Made by a program: the position numbers and the translations under genes. The notes below the pieces were generated by a model that did not search any database, was not told the origin of the DNA, and saw only the letters and a program-made list of their open reading frames with translations. Source: Roseateles_E cavernae (GTDB lineage: Bacteria > Pseudomonadota > Gammaproteobacteria > Burkholderiales > Burkholderiaceae_C). From it: a stretch of 64,000 bases of DNA. Below are positions 43,825-52,412 of the stretch, piece after piece (the first letter of the stretch is position 1; each line of letters opens with the position of its first letter). The stretch is taken from positions 434,001 to 498,000 of the forward strand of contig NZ_JBDPLH010000003.1 in assembly GCF_040187885.1 (NCBI RefSeq). The letters run 5' to 3'.

Positions 43825-44943
43825 ATGAAACACCGCGTCACCGCGCTGGAAGGGCTCAGAGGCTACGCTGCGTTGCTAATTGTGTTGTATCACCTTCCCA
43901 AGTGGCATGCAGCCTTGGACTGGCCCCTGATCAACAACGGCCATTTCATGGTGGAGTTGTTCTTCGTCCTGTCTGGGTTTGTGATCTACAGCGCCTACGG
44001 TGCAAGGATTACTGATGTGCGCGCTTTGAAGCGATTTCAGTACCTGCGGTTTTGGCGCTTGTACCCGGTGCATCTGTTGTTCTTGCTCATCTACTTGCTT
44101 TTCGAGTGCGTGCGTTGGGCCTCTGTAACATTTCTTCATGTTCAGAATGTACGTGTTGTTCCTTTCAGCGAGAATTCCCTCTTGGCGCTGTTGCAGCAAC
44201 TGTTGCTGGTGCAAGCCATCGGTCCGACTGGCAACGCTCAAACTTTCAACGGACCAGCTTGGTCCATCAGCGTAGAGTTCTACAGCTATCTTGTGTTTGC
44301 TCTCGTGAGTCTCGCCACGCGGCGATGGCTACCACTCGCCATGCTGGGGCTCCTCATTGGGTGCATGGCCCTTCTTGGCTTTTCTACCGGCTTCGAATCG
44401 TTGCTGACCTGTGTCGCCGGCTTCGCGCTGGGGTGTCTCACTGCAGTGCTCTCGCAGCGGTATGGTTGCAGCCTTCCAAAATGGTGTGGCCCGGTAATGC
44501 TGCTGTCGTTTTTCGGATATCTGCAAGCCAGTGCTCAACCCTCGCTGGGTCTGGTGTTCGCGCTCGCGGCCTTGCTGGTGTTCTCCATCGCCAATTCGAC
44601 CGGTGGTGTGGCGTTGGGACTATTGAACGCGAAGGTGTCGCTTTGGCTGGGCAGCATTTCCTACAGCCTTTATATGGCGCATGCGCTAGTGTTGTGGATC
44701 ACGGCGATTCTTTTTAAGAGAGGTTTTGGTCTCTCGGAGACGCTGCGGCCGGACGGGAAGTGGGTGCTAGACCTGAACCTTTGGCAGGCATTGTTGGCGA
44801 GCTCAGTGGCAGTTGGAACTGCTCTGTTAGTGGCGCAACTGGTATACACCCGTATCGAGGCACCATTGCGAGACTGGTCACGTCGGCGCCTTGGAGTGTC
44901 AAGCTTGGCTGAGCCCGCAGTAAGCGCGGCGAGGCACGGTTAG
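43825..44943 (+). CDS. Acyltransferase family 3 membrane protein (OafA-like)
   Basis: A 372-residue integral membrane O-acyltransferase with about ten TM helices. Family landmarks: LEGLRGYAALLIVLYHLP at the N-terminus with the catalytic-type His, and VELFFVLSGFVIYSAYG, followed by FLRFWRLYPVHL-type RFWRLYPVH. It likely acetylates a sugar of the polymer. No SGNH domain is attached, unlike the protein at 50352. Confidence 0.9.
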   Translation: MKHRVTALEGLRGYAALLIVLYHLPKWHAALDWPLINNGHFMVELFFVLSGFVIYSAYGARITDVRALKRFQYLRFWRLYPVHLLFLLIYLLFECVRWASVTFLHVQNVRVVPFSENSLLALLQQLLLVQAIGPTGNAQTFNGPAWSISVEFYSYLVFALVSLATRRWLPLAMLGLLIGCMALLGFSTGFESLLTCVAGFALGCLTAVLSQRYGCSLPKWCGPVMLLSFFGYLQASAQPSLGLVFALAALLVFSIANSTGGVALGLLNAKVSLWLGSISYSLYMAHALVLWITAILFKRGFGLSETLRPDGKWVLDLNLWQALLASSVAVGTALLVAQLVYTRIEAPLRDWSRRRLGVSSLAEPAVSAARHG

Positions 44944-44950
44944 TAGTTGT

Positions 44951-45408
44951 ATGGCCCCAAAGAATCTTCATTTTTCTGCGGTCAATCTCGTCTATGACGG
45001 CCCCTGGAAATTCTGCGGCAATGCTTGTGCGAGGCTGCCAGTCGGTCCGGCCGAAGGCGCACTTCGATCATAGCTAGTGCAGCAAGATTTGGAGTTAATG
45101 CTGTCGAATACGTCCAGCCGTCGATCTTTAATCATGTCTACTCTGAAATTTTGAATTTCGTGGAATTACCGGTAATCTCCGACCAAGCTTCATGTTCCTA
45201 TTGCTCGACATGGTGCCAAGGCTGGGTCGCCTATCCGGTCGCATATCGCAAACCTCGGCTGACCACATGCGACGTGTTCTTATGCAGTTCCATGCTGAGA
45301 AATATTGCTCAATCCGCATTGCATTGTTCCTGTTGGGCTACCTCTAACGTGCTTCCGAACTCACCTGTTTGGCTATGTCGCAGTAATTTTCCAGTCGCGT
45401 CGTATTAA
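44951..45408 (+). pseudogene. Frameshifted remnant of a GT4 glycosyltransferase gene
   Basis: From the ATG at 44951 the frame reads KNLHFSAVNLVYDGP and then loses the family pattern, ending at a stop about 40 codons in. Shifting by one base at about 45004 restores LEILRQCLCEAA. The combined N-terminus closely parallels the intact glycosyltransferase 700 bases downstream (HLVVSAVNIVEAGTLEILKQCLSEA), also at DNA level. The continuing open frame to 45408 shows no recognisable domain, so most of the gene is decayed or replaced. The whole gap 44944-45647 contains no intact gene. Confidence 0.7.
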
Positions 45409-45647
45409 TACGAATTTGTAGCGACACCCTTGTTGAGCAAATGTGGTTGTGGTTCGCCCTGCGAGGATGTGCGGCAATAAAGCTGTGGGGAAGCGGGCCA
45501 TGCATGGTGGCATCGCTCGTAGCAGCCCAGGTGAAGGAAAATTATTTGCGGACCATGGTAAGCGATTCTGCTTGCTGCAAGGCGTACTTGCGCACAGTAG
45601 GTCCGGCGTCTAAATCCGCATCCACTCAGATTATTACCAATTACTCA

Positions 45648-46742
45648 ATGTCAACCAAGCACCTTGTTGTCTCAGCTGTCAATATTGTTGAAGCCGGCAC
45701 TTTGGAAATATTGAAACAATGTCTATCAGAGGCGCGCCAACTAAACGATTGGAAAGTTACTGCAATCGTTCATGATGCTGCGCTAGTAGGCGTTTCAGAT
45801 ATCTGCTACATAGAGCGAAGAGAGATTAAAGGATCATGGTTGCGACGGATTATTTTCGAATACATCGAGTGTCGCAGTATTGAGGCGGACCTTCGCCCTG
45901 ACTATTGGTTGTCGCTGCACGATATGACACCTTCGTTGCGGAATACTGCTCAAGCGGTGTATTGTCATAATGCAATGTGTTTTTACCGCTTTTCTTTCAG
46001 GGAGATGCTGCTGGACTTCAAGCTTTACATGTTTTCTAAGCTTTATGGCTTTCTCTACCAAATTAACATCGCTAAGAATAGTACGGTAATTGTTCAGCAG
46101 CAATGGATAAGGAAAGAGTTTTTTCAGCGTTTTGGATGTGAGAGCATCCTTGTTGCTCATCCTGAGCAGGGTGGTCGAGCGGTTGAGGTAGTTGGGATCA
46201 AGCGAACGGGTCGTAAGTTCTTCTACCCTTCAATTCCGCGGTTCTACAAGAATTTTGAAGTGTTGCTGGAGGCGTGGCAACGCCTGTGCGCGATTCCGGG
46301 CTGGGATGGCGAGCTGGTCGTGACAGTCGATGAGTCCAGTGGCGACTATGGGCGTGCGCTCATGAAGAAGTTTGGGGGGCTCAATGGGGTTGTTTATGCA
46401 GGACGACTGACGCGCGAGCAAGTACAACATATCTATTCGCAGAGCGACTGCCTTGTGTTCCCCTCCAAGATCGAGACGTGGGGTCTTCCAATCACTGAAG
46501 CGAAGCAGGCGGGACTAGCAGTATTCGTGGCTGATGAGCCCTATGCGCGCGAGGCGGTAGGGGGATATCCGGCTGCAGAGTTCTTTCCTGCCAATGATAG
46601 TGCAGCCCTTGCCAGTTTAATGAAGAGGTTTAGGGATGGGTTGCTGAACTTCGATGTCGGTCAGAACGAAATTGTGATCGATGAGCCTTATGCGCCGAAC
46701 TGGAAAAGTCTTTTTGAATATATTCAATCGGTTCGATCTTAA
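45648..46742 (+). CDS. Glycosyltransferase, GT4
   Basis: A 364-residue GT-B glycosyltransferase beginning VVSAVNIVEAGTLEILKQCL. DYWLSLHDMTPSLRNTAQAVYCHN and the donor site VYAGRLTREQVQHIYSQSDCLVFPSKIETWGLPITEA are typical of GT4 members near Wzy loci. The ATG at 45648 begins the conserved part; an upstream open extension of 69 codons is unlike any part of the family. Codon use is AT-rich compared with the left part of the locus. Confidence 0.88.
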   Translation: MSTKHLVVSAVNIVEAGTLEILKQCLSEARQLNDWKVTAIVHDAALVGVSDICYIERREIKGSWLRRIIFEYIECRSIEADLRPDYWLSLHDMTPSLRNTAQAVYCHNAMCFYRFSFREMLLDFKLYMFSKLYGFLYQINIAKNSTVIVQQQWIRKEFFQRFGCESILVAHPEQGGRAVEVVGIKRTGRKFFYPSIPRFYKNFEVLLEAWQRLCAIPGWDGELVVTVDESSGDYGRALMKKFGGLNGVVYAGRLTREQVQHIYSQSDCLVFPSKIETWGLPITEAKQAGLAVFVADEPYAREAVGGYPAAEFFPANDSAALASLMKRFRDGLLNFDVGQNEIVIDEPYAPNWKSLFEYIQSVRS

Positions 46743-46812
46743 GAATGGTGAGTTCTTCGGCTTGTATGCTTGAGAATATTGATGGATTGAAATTGTTTTG
46801 TGAGGAAATTAT

Positions 46813-47580
46813 ATGAGTACTCCTCTTGGTTTTTTGGTTGATGACCAGTTTCTCGACGAGTTGGCCGAGCGAATCGATACAGAAGGCGTCGCATGTATCA
46901 AGAATGGGGTGAACTCCGAGAGTTTAATGCGGTGGCAGAAACAACTTGATGTTTATTTGGAGAAGCAGGGTCAGCGCTATTTCTCGATGATTCAGCCTTG
47001 GCAGGAGCCGAACTCCTCATACGGCGAATTGGCCAGGGACGATAACTTCAAACGCCTTTTGTCGGGGTTGACCCTGCGCGGCGCCCCTGGCCGGAAGGCT
47101 GAAGGCTCTATCTATAATGTACTTCGGGTGGTAGCAGGGGCAAAAGGCAGCGAAAAGTCGATGATGTTTCACTACGATGCATCTGTCGTGACTGTGTTGA
47201 TCCCGTTGCAAATCCCGGAAGGTAGCCCTGAAGATTGTGGCGATCTGGTTGCATTTCCTAATGCAAGGCCTATCCGGAGGAGCTCACTACTGAATGCTTT
47301 GGAGAAACTATTGGTTCAAAATCCAATTTCGCGGCGAATTATGGCGCAGCGGATAAAAAAACGAAGTAATGATGAGAATATTTTCCGCTTGAGTCCAGGA
47401 GATATTTATGTATTCTGGGGTTATCGGACGTTGCATGCGAATCTCTCTTGTAAGCCGCACAGTCTTCGTGCGACGTTACTTTTTCATCATGGTGATCCGC
47501 ACTTGGGGTCGTTGACCACGCGGTTCATCAAGTGGACTCGTAGGGTTAGGGAGCGTCATAATCTTAAGGCCAGGTTCTAA
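46813..47580 (+). CDS. 2-oxoglutarate/Fe(II) dioxygenase-like protein
   Basis: A 255-residue protein with the jelly-roll iron site of the phytanoyl-CoA/2OG dioxygenase superfamily: His120-x-Asp122 (FHYDASVVTVLIP), His208 (YRTLHANLS) and Arg219 (SLRATLLFHH) as the likely 2-oxoglutarate anchor. Substrate unknown; it may hydroxylate or otherwise oxidise a sugar or its substituent. Stop and the following start overlap (TAATG), tying it to the aldo/keto reductase. A 70-base gap separates it from the upstream glycosyltransferase. Confidence 0.65.
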   Translation: MSTPLGFLVDDQFLDELAERIDTEGVACIKNGVNSESLMRWQKQLDVYLEKQGQRYFSMIQPWQEPNSSYGELARDDNFKRLLSGLTLRGAPGRKAEGSIYNVLRVVAGAKGSEKSMMFHYDASVVTVLIPLQIPEGSPEDCGDLVAFPNARPIRRSSLLNALEKLLVQNPISRRIMAQRIKKRSNDENIFRLSPGDIYVFWGYRTLHANLSCKPHSLRATLLFHHGDPHLGSLTTRFIKWTRRVRERHNLKARF

Positions 47581-48488
47581 TGTCTGAAAATCTCCCCTTC
47601 TATCGTAAGTTGCCTGACGGACGAATGATAAGTTCGGTCTCTTTCGGGTGTTCCTCGATTTGGGCTAAGCCGAGCTTTGACTGTCATCTGGCTCGGCAAA
47701 TTGTTGAAGCGGCGGTCGAGGGTGGCATTAACTATTTTGATTCTGGCCCAAGTTATGGTGCGGGGGAGGGTGAGCGTCGGCTGGGTCAGTTTCTTGCTCG
47801 TCGATCCCATGATGATCTTTTAATTTCCACTAAGGTTGGCACTTATGTCAATGGCCAGGGGCGCGCGTGGCGCTCATTTAGGTTGGCCGACATGGAGAAG
47901 TCATTTGATGAGAGTCTTCTTCGGCTTGGCGTGGAGCGGGTAGATATCTTGTACTTGCACGGCCCAAAGATATCAGACTTGAATGAGGAGGTTCTTAACT
48001 TCCTCGATAAACAGAAGCGTCGTGGCCGAGTTGTCTGGTCGGGTGTTAATTCGTTCAATGTTGAAGTCCTTTCGCACTGTGCACAACTGCCAATCGATGC
48101 TGTGATGCTGCAATATAACGTTGTGGATCAGACTGCTTCTGAGGTAATGGAATTGCTGCATAGTAAAGGGAAGATCATAATTTCCGGTACCGCTATGGCT
48201 CGGGCTATTTATTCTCCAAGAGTCTTTCTCCCAACCTCTTGGGAGCGCGTCTGGTATCTTTTAAGGGCGTTAAAGAGTGATCCAATGTTCCTCGTCAAAG
48301 GGGCTCAATTAAGAAAGAGGCTTCGTCTCGTTGGTGATGATGGTGCGCGAGCAGCAATACGGTACGTGGTGGGGAATCCGTTTGTACATAGTGCAACGTT
48401 TGGAACTAGTCGTATTGAGAATATGATTGCGAATATTGAGGCTGGCCGCCGTCCGATGTCGGCGGCCCATCGGAAGATTGTCGGCTGA
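47580..48488 (+). CDS. Aldo/keto reductase
   Basis: A 302-residue TIM-barrel NADPH-dependent oxidoreductase. The full catalytic tetrad is present: Asp54 (NYFDSGPSYG), Tyr59, Lys85 (ISTKVG) and His127 (ILYLHGPK). Aldo/keto reductases occur in some nonulosonic-acid and deoxy-sugar loci. Here it is coupled to the dioxygenase-like gene, suggesting a two-step modification, which is inference. Strongly AT-rich codon choice compared with the chromosome. Confidence 0.9.
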   Translation: MSENLPFYRKLPDGRMISSVSFGCSSIWAKPSFDCHLARQIVEAAVEGGINYFDSGPSYGAGEGERRLGQFLARRSHDDLLISTKVGTYVNGQGRAWRSFRLADMEKSFDESLLRLGVERVDILYLHGPKISDLNEEVLNFLDKQKRRGRVVWSGVNSFNVEVLSHCAQLPIDAVMLQYNVVDQTASEVMELLHSKGKIIISGTAMARAIYSPRVFLPTSWERVWYLLRALKSDPMFLVKGAQLRKRLRLVGDDGARAAIRYVVGNPFVHSATFGTSRIENMIANIEAGRRPMSAAHRKIVG

Positions 48489-49548
48489 TGTCTTCACTAT
48501 GCGTAGAATCAAGCCTTGTTCGGGTAATCAGGTGGCAGGTAAGTTCACTTCCATTGTCCGGCGATGGGGCGGCTTTTTGATTAAGCTGAGTTCTTGTGTA
48601 AATATGGAATATTGGAGTGTAGAGACACTGGTGGAAATTTGTGTTGCCGAAGTGGAGTTGTGTAAGTGCTGTTTCATAATCGGGTCGGATTTGCGATGGC
48701 ATTAGTAATATGCAGTTCGTCCGTTGATAAAGGCTAGTTGAATCTGTACTTGCTGGCTTGTTGAATTCAGTATTACTGGACTTCGGCTAATCAATCCCTC
48801 TTGCGTCCGAGAACGCGCTCATTTGCCCGACTGGCGGCTAGCGCGAACTGTGGACGGATATACGAAGCAACTGGCTGCTAAGTAGTCTATTCTTCGTGTG
48901 TGGCGTCTTCTATGTGTCAGTCGCGAGTGCGGTTCCGGATTGTCATAGTTTTCGACGTGCGCTTCTGTCTCAACCGTGAAGATTACTACGTCTGCAGGCA
49001 TACCTCTATTCCCCCCCCCCTTGAGCTCATTGCTTGGAGGAAATGATGCGTATGGGATTAAAACCTTTCGCCTAGCCAATTTCCGCGCATTACGTCACCA
49101 TTGGCGGCTTGCTGCTTACGTCGTAAATATCCGAAGCCGCAGGGCTATTATGAGCCAAGTGATTTTGAGTAGATCCTGTATTGTGCGTTTGCTGGATCCC
49201 TAACTGTGCATGGGTGTAGGCGAGTCATGTTGAGGTTCCCTGGTAAGTGGAAAATTCATCTCCCAGAGCTATATGGACGGATTTGCCCTGAAGGCACGGC
49301 AATGGTTAGCGTTGGGTTTGATATTGATCAATCATTGAAGAACTCTCCACCAGTTTTATGTTTGCCAGGAATGAGTGTGACTGATGTTTGATCAATGTTT
49401 AGTGCATTAAGTAATTTCGGTGAGTCATAACCGTGCTTGAATGGTTGCCGCGCTATGACATAGGTGGATTGCTTTCGAAGCAGTTCTTGTCAAGTTTAGC
49501 CATCATTAAATTTTTATATTCGACTGTCTACTTGACAGGGGAGCTAGT
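48489..49548. other. 1.06-kb gap with no intact gene, probably decayed coding sequence
   Basis: No open frame here has a recognisable domain, codon pattern or good start. The stretch is AT-rich and holds a C10 homopolymer. Just before the next gene a frame reads VLEWLPRYDIGG and ends in a TAG that overlaps the following ATG, as genes of this locus usually do, so it may be the 3' end of a lost gene. Short frames at 48976-49203 and 49206-49391 look like debris. I see no inverted repeats or transposase remnants that would mark an insertion sequence. Confidence 0.55.
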
Positions 49549-50298
49549 ATGGCAATAGCCGCTATTTCTGTTGTCAGCCACGGTCATGGCGAAATGCTTG
49601 ACCATGTGTTGAGGGATCTTGAGAATCAGACCGTTCACGATCATTTGCTGGTCATCGTTACGCTCAATCTCGAAGATGAGATCTTCGATCCAAGCCGATA
49701 TCCGGGTTTGCGGATCTCAGTTATCAAGAATTCCAGCCCGAGAGGGTTTGGGGCGAATCACAATTCGGCGTTCGCGCAGTGCCATACTGAGTGGTTTTTC
49801 ATCTTGAATCCTGACGTTCGCTTACCTTGCGCCACTGCCATCGCGGACTTGATCCATAAGGCTGGCAATACCGCCGGCCTCATGTCTCCTCGCATCATGA
49901 ACTCGTCTGGGGGGTGGGAGGATGCGGTGCGCCCTAATCTCAGTCTTTCATCACTGATGGCCCGGGTGCTGGTTGGTCGGCGCGAGTCACTGTTGGCCAC
50001 GGTGACACGTAAGGGCATGCCATTCTTTTGGGTCGCAGGGATGTTTATGGTCGTGCGCTCCGAGGTTTTCCGGAAGATCGGCGGTTTCGATCATCGCTAT
50101 TTCCTTTACTGCGAGGATTACGATCTCTGCGCACGGATTTACCTGGCTGGGCATGAGATTATGGTGCGCGATGATGTTCAGGTCATCCACGACGCCCAGC
50201 GCGATAGCCATAGATCCAGCAGGCATTTGCGCTGGCATTTGGAGAGTCTGCTTAAGGTCTGGAGTTCCAGCGCCTTTTGGCGCGTGGTCTTCAGTTGA
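49549..50298 (+). CDS. Glycosyltransferase family 2 (rhamnosyltransferase-like)
   Basis: A 249-residue GT-A enzyme of the WbbL/RfbN type. VVSHGHGEMLDHVLRDL at the start, GFGANHNSAFAQC, the D-x-D-like LNPDVRLP near residue 88 and the ED motif in HRYFLYCEDYDLCARI are characteristic. The family often transfers rhamnose or other deoxyhexoses; no rml genes are in the window. It is the last plus-strand gene of the locus and ends 54 bases from a convergent gene without a clear terminator. Confidence 0.88.
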   Translation: MAIAAISVVSHGHGEMLDHVLRDLENQTVHDHLLVIVTLNLEDEIFDPSRYPGLRISVIKNSSPRGFGANHNSAFAQCHTEWFFILNPDVRLPCATAIADLIHKAGNTAGLMSPRIMNSSGGWEDAVRPNLSLSSLMARVLVGRRESLLATVTRKGMPFFWVAGMFMVVRSEVFRKIGGFDHRYFLYCEDYDLCARIYLAGHEIMVRDDVQVIHDAQRDSHRSSRHLRWHLESLLKVWSSSAFWRVVFS

Positions 50299-50351
50299 AG
50301 GACTTGGCGAGGGTTTTGGTCGTATGGCGGGGCTGCGTCGATGCTTAAGCC

Positions 50352-52367
50352 TTAGCGACTGCGTAGCGCTTCCATGATGTCCGGCACCACGCGAGCGGCT
50401 CCAGCGTCGGATAGGTGATCGTCGTCATAGTAGAGGGGGATCCCATCCTCCTGGACGACACACCTGCCGGGGCGCTCGTGGTTACAGAAATGGTTGGCGG
50501 GCTTAACCGCGTGTAACCGCGGGTGGCCAAGCAGTTCGTCAAAGGCAGTGTTGACCAGCCGATTTCGTCGTTGGAAATCTATGTCTGGGAAGGTCAATTC
50601 TTGCATCGGTTTGCCGGTAGCCTGGAAGTGTCGATAGTTGAGCGAAGCGATGTTCCATGAGGTTTCCGGAATTGGATAGACCAATACCACGTGGCCGCCT
50701 GCTCCTAGCAGTCCTCGTACGGTTTCCTGAAGAGTAATGCGCTTGGCTGCAGCATCCATGCGACGGAGGTTCCCGGATTCCACTGCGTATTCGCGGTAGG
50801 TTTCATGCTCTACGCCTCCTTCGCTATTACGGGTCGGCATGTCCTCAATTTCGCCCACTATGGGATAGAGACGGAAAGACCAGCGGCTCGAGACGACCAC
50901 ATCGGCTTGTTGTTTGTGGATGAAGTTGATAAGAGTTTGGAACTGGCGTCCACAGGTCGCCGAGTTGCCGGTTGGGCTGGTAGTGGCCACCACGGATGGC
51001 AGCACTTCGCAGCCATCTAGTGCCATCTTTATGCCCCTAATGCTGGAGGTTCTGAACGCACGGTCGAGTTCTGAAGATAGCGCTTGAGCATGGGAATCAC
51101 CGTAAAGGATGATCGTTCGCTGGGGTGTGCCAGTCTCGCCAAACTCGCAGCCGAGAAGGCCGGGAACCGAGGGCAGCGGTGCTAGGTCGCAGACATCGCC
51201 TGCCCTCTCCACCTTCTGGCCGAAGGAATCCCAGTCCAAATTCGGCGGACGCCGAGACTCGAAACCTTGAGTGAGGTGTATCGCCAGGCCCACGATCATC
51301 AAGCTCAGTGTGCCTGTTGCAGCGAACGCGAAAACTGTCCGCCTATCAACTCTGCCTTTGTCTCGGAACGGCGCTTCGACAAATCGCCAACTCAGGTACG
51401 CAAGAGGCAGAGAGAGCAAGCCGATCACCACAAGCAGTGACCGTGGTGGCTCCCCAGTGCTGTGAATCCTTGCGAAGGCCAGCAGTGGTTGGTGCCATAG
51501 GTAAGCGCTGTAACTGATGAGCCCGATCTGGACCGGCCAAGCGTGCCCGAGTAAGCGACTGGTTCTTGTGCCCGGTGCTGCGCAGAGGATGATTAGCAGG
51601 GCGCCGACTGTCGGAGGTAGCGCATGACGACCTGGAAACGGAGTATGCGCATCCATCAGGCCAATGCTCGCGCCTATCAGTAACACTCCAAGCGCTGCTC
51701 CGGCCTCGTTCCAGGGCGTCTTTACGGGTGTACGGCCACGTAGATGCCAAGCGGCCAACGCACCGACCAGCAATTCCCAGGAGCGCGTTGGTAGTAGGTA
51801 AAAAGTCGCTGTAGGTCGATTGGTCGATCCCCAGTCGGCTGCGGCGAAACTGGCTAGTACGGTGACGCCCATTGCCAGGCCTATCCAGCGCCTGCCCGCT
51901 CTCCAAAACAACATCAGGACGGGCGGGAAGAAAAGATAGTACTGTTCCTCGACAGCCAGACTCCATGTATGGAGCATTGGTTTTAGTTCCGTGGCGCTGT
52001 CAAAGTATCCACTCTGGCGCCAGAAAAAAATGTTGGAGCCGAAAGCTGAGACTGCTAACAGGCTGTCACCGAACTCCTTTAGTTCTTCAGCGGTCATCCA
52101 CTGCCAAGCGAAGGGCAGCGTGAATACTATCACTAGGAATAACGCCGGAAGAATTCGCCTAGCGCGGCGCTCGTAGAAAGTTAGAATAGAAAAGCTGCCA
52201 CGTTCCAACTCGGCCAGAATGATTGTGGTGATTAGATATCCGCTGATTACGAAGAAAACATCAACGCCTACAAAGCCTCCGCCAAACCCTTGCAAACCAG
52301 CGTGAAACAGAATTACCGGCAACACAGCCAAAGCTCGCAGGCCATCAATTTCGCGTCTGTATTCCAT
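50352..52367 (-). CDS. Acyltransferase 3 / SGNH fusion O-acetyltransferase
   Basis: A 671-residue membrane protein. The N-terminal acyltransferase-3 domain (YRREIDGLRALAVLPVILFHAG, FVGVDVFFVISGYLITT) spans about 10 TM helices to residue ~370. A periplasmic SGNH hydrolase-like domain follows, with the nucleophile Ser in ILYGDSHAQAL and the Asp-x-x-His pair in YDDDHLSDAGA. This OatA/OafB-type layout acetylates cell-surface sugars in the periplasm. The ATG at 52367 is preferred to a TTG at 52376. Last gene of the minus-strand export operon. Confidence 0.93.
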   Translation of the reverse strand: MEYRREIDGLRALAVLPVILFHAGLQGFGGGFVGVDVFFVISGYLITTIILAELERGSFSILTFYERRARRILPALFLVIVFTLPFAWQWMTAEELKEFGDSLLAVSAFGSNIFFWRQSGYFDSATELKPMLHTWSLAVEEQYYLFFPPVLMLFWRAGRRWIGLAMGVTVLASFAAADWGSTNRPTATFYLLPTRSWELLVGALAAWHLRGRTPVKTPWNEAGAALGVLLIGASIGLMDAHTPFPGRHALPPTVGALLIILCAAPGTRTSRLLGHAWPVQIGLISYSAYLWHQPLLAFARIHSTGEPPRSLLVVIGLLSLPLAYLSWRFVEAPFRDKGRVDRRTVFAFAATGTLSLMIVGLAIHLTQGFESRRPPNLDWDSFGQKVERAGDVCDLAPLPSVPGLLGCEFGETGTPQRTIILYGDSHAQALSSELDRAFRTSSIRGIKMALDGCEVLPSVVATTSPTGNSATCGRQFQTLINFIHKQQADVVVSSRWSFRLYPIVGEIEDMPTRNSEGGVEHETYREYAVESGNLRRMDAAAKRITLQETVRGLLGAGGHVVLVYPIPETSWNIASLNYRHFQATGKPMQELTFPDIDFQRRNRLVNTAFDELLGHPRLHAVKPANHFCNHERPGRCVVQEDGIPLYYDDDHLSDAGAARVVPDIMEALRSR

Positions 52368-52412
52368 GGGTGACAATGCTTTTCGAGAGGGTTCGGGGGC
52401 TGGGGTGCCCCG

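Noticed and set aside
45025..45408. A 127-codon open frame considered as an independent gene.
   Set aside because: Its beginning continues the frameshifted glycosyltransferase sequence (LEILRQCL...), it has no ribosome site, and the rest resembles no protein I know.
45441..45647. N-terminal extension of the glycosyltransferase at 45648.
   Set aside because: The extension is open by chance; the family N-terminus begins at 45648 and the upstream part lacks homology and codon bias.
48976..49203. Short open frame after the C10 tract in the decayed gap.
   Set aside because: No ribosome site, no domain, and no codon pattern; treated as debris.
44944..49548. Search for an insertion sequence or transposase remnant in the AT-rich part of the locus.
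   Set aside because: No terminal inverted repeats, target duplications or transposase-like reading frame were seen.
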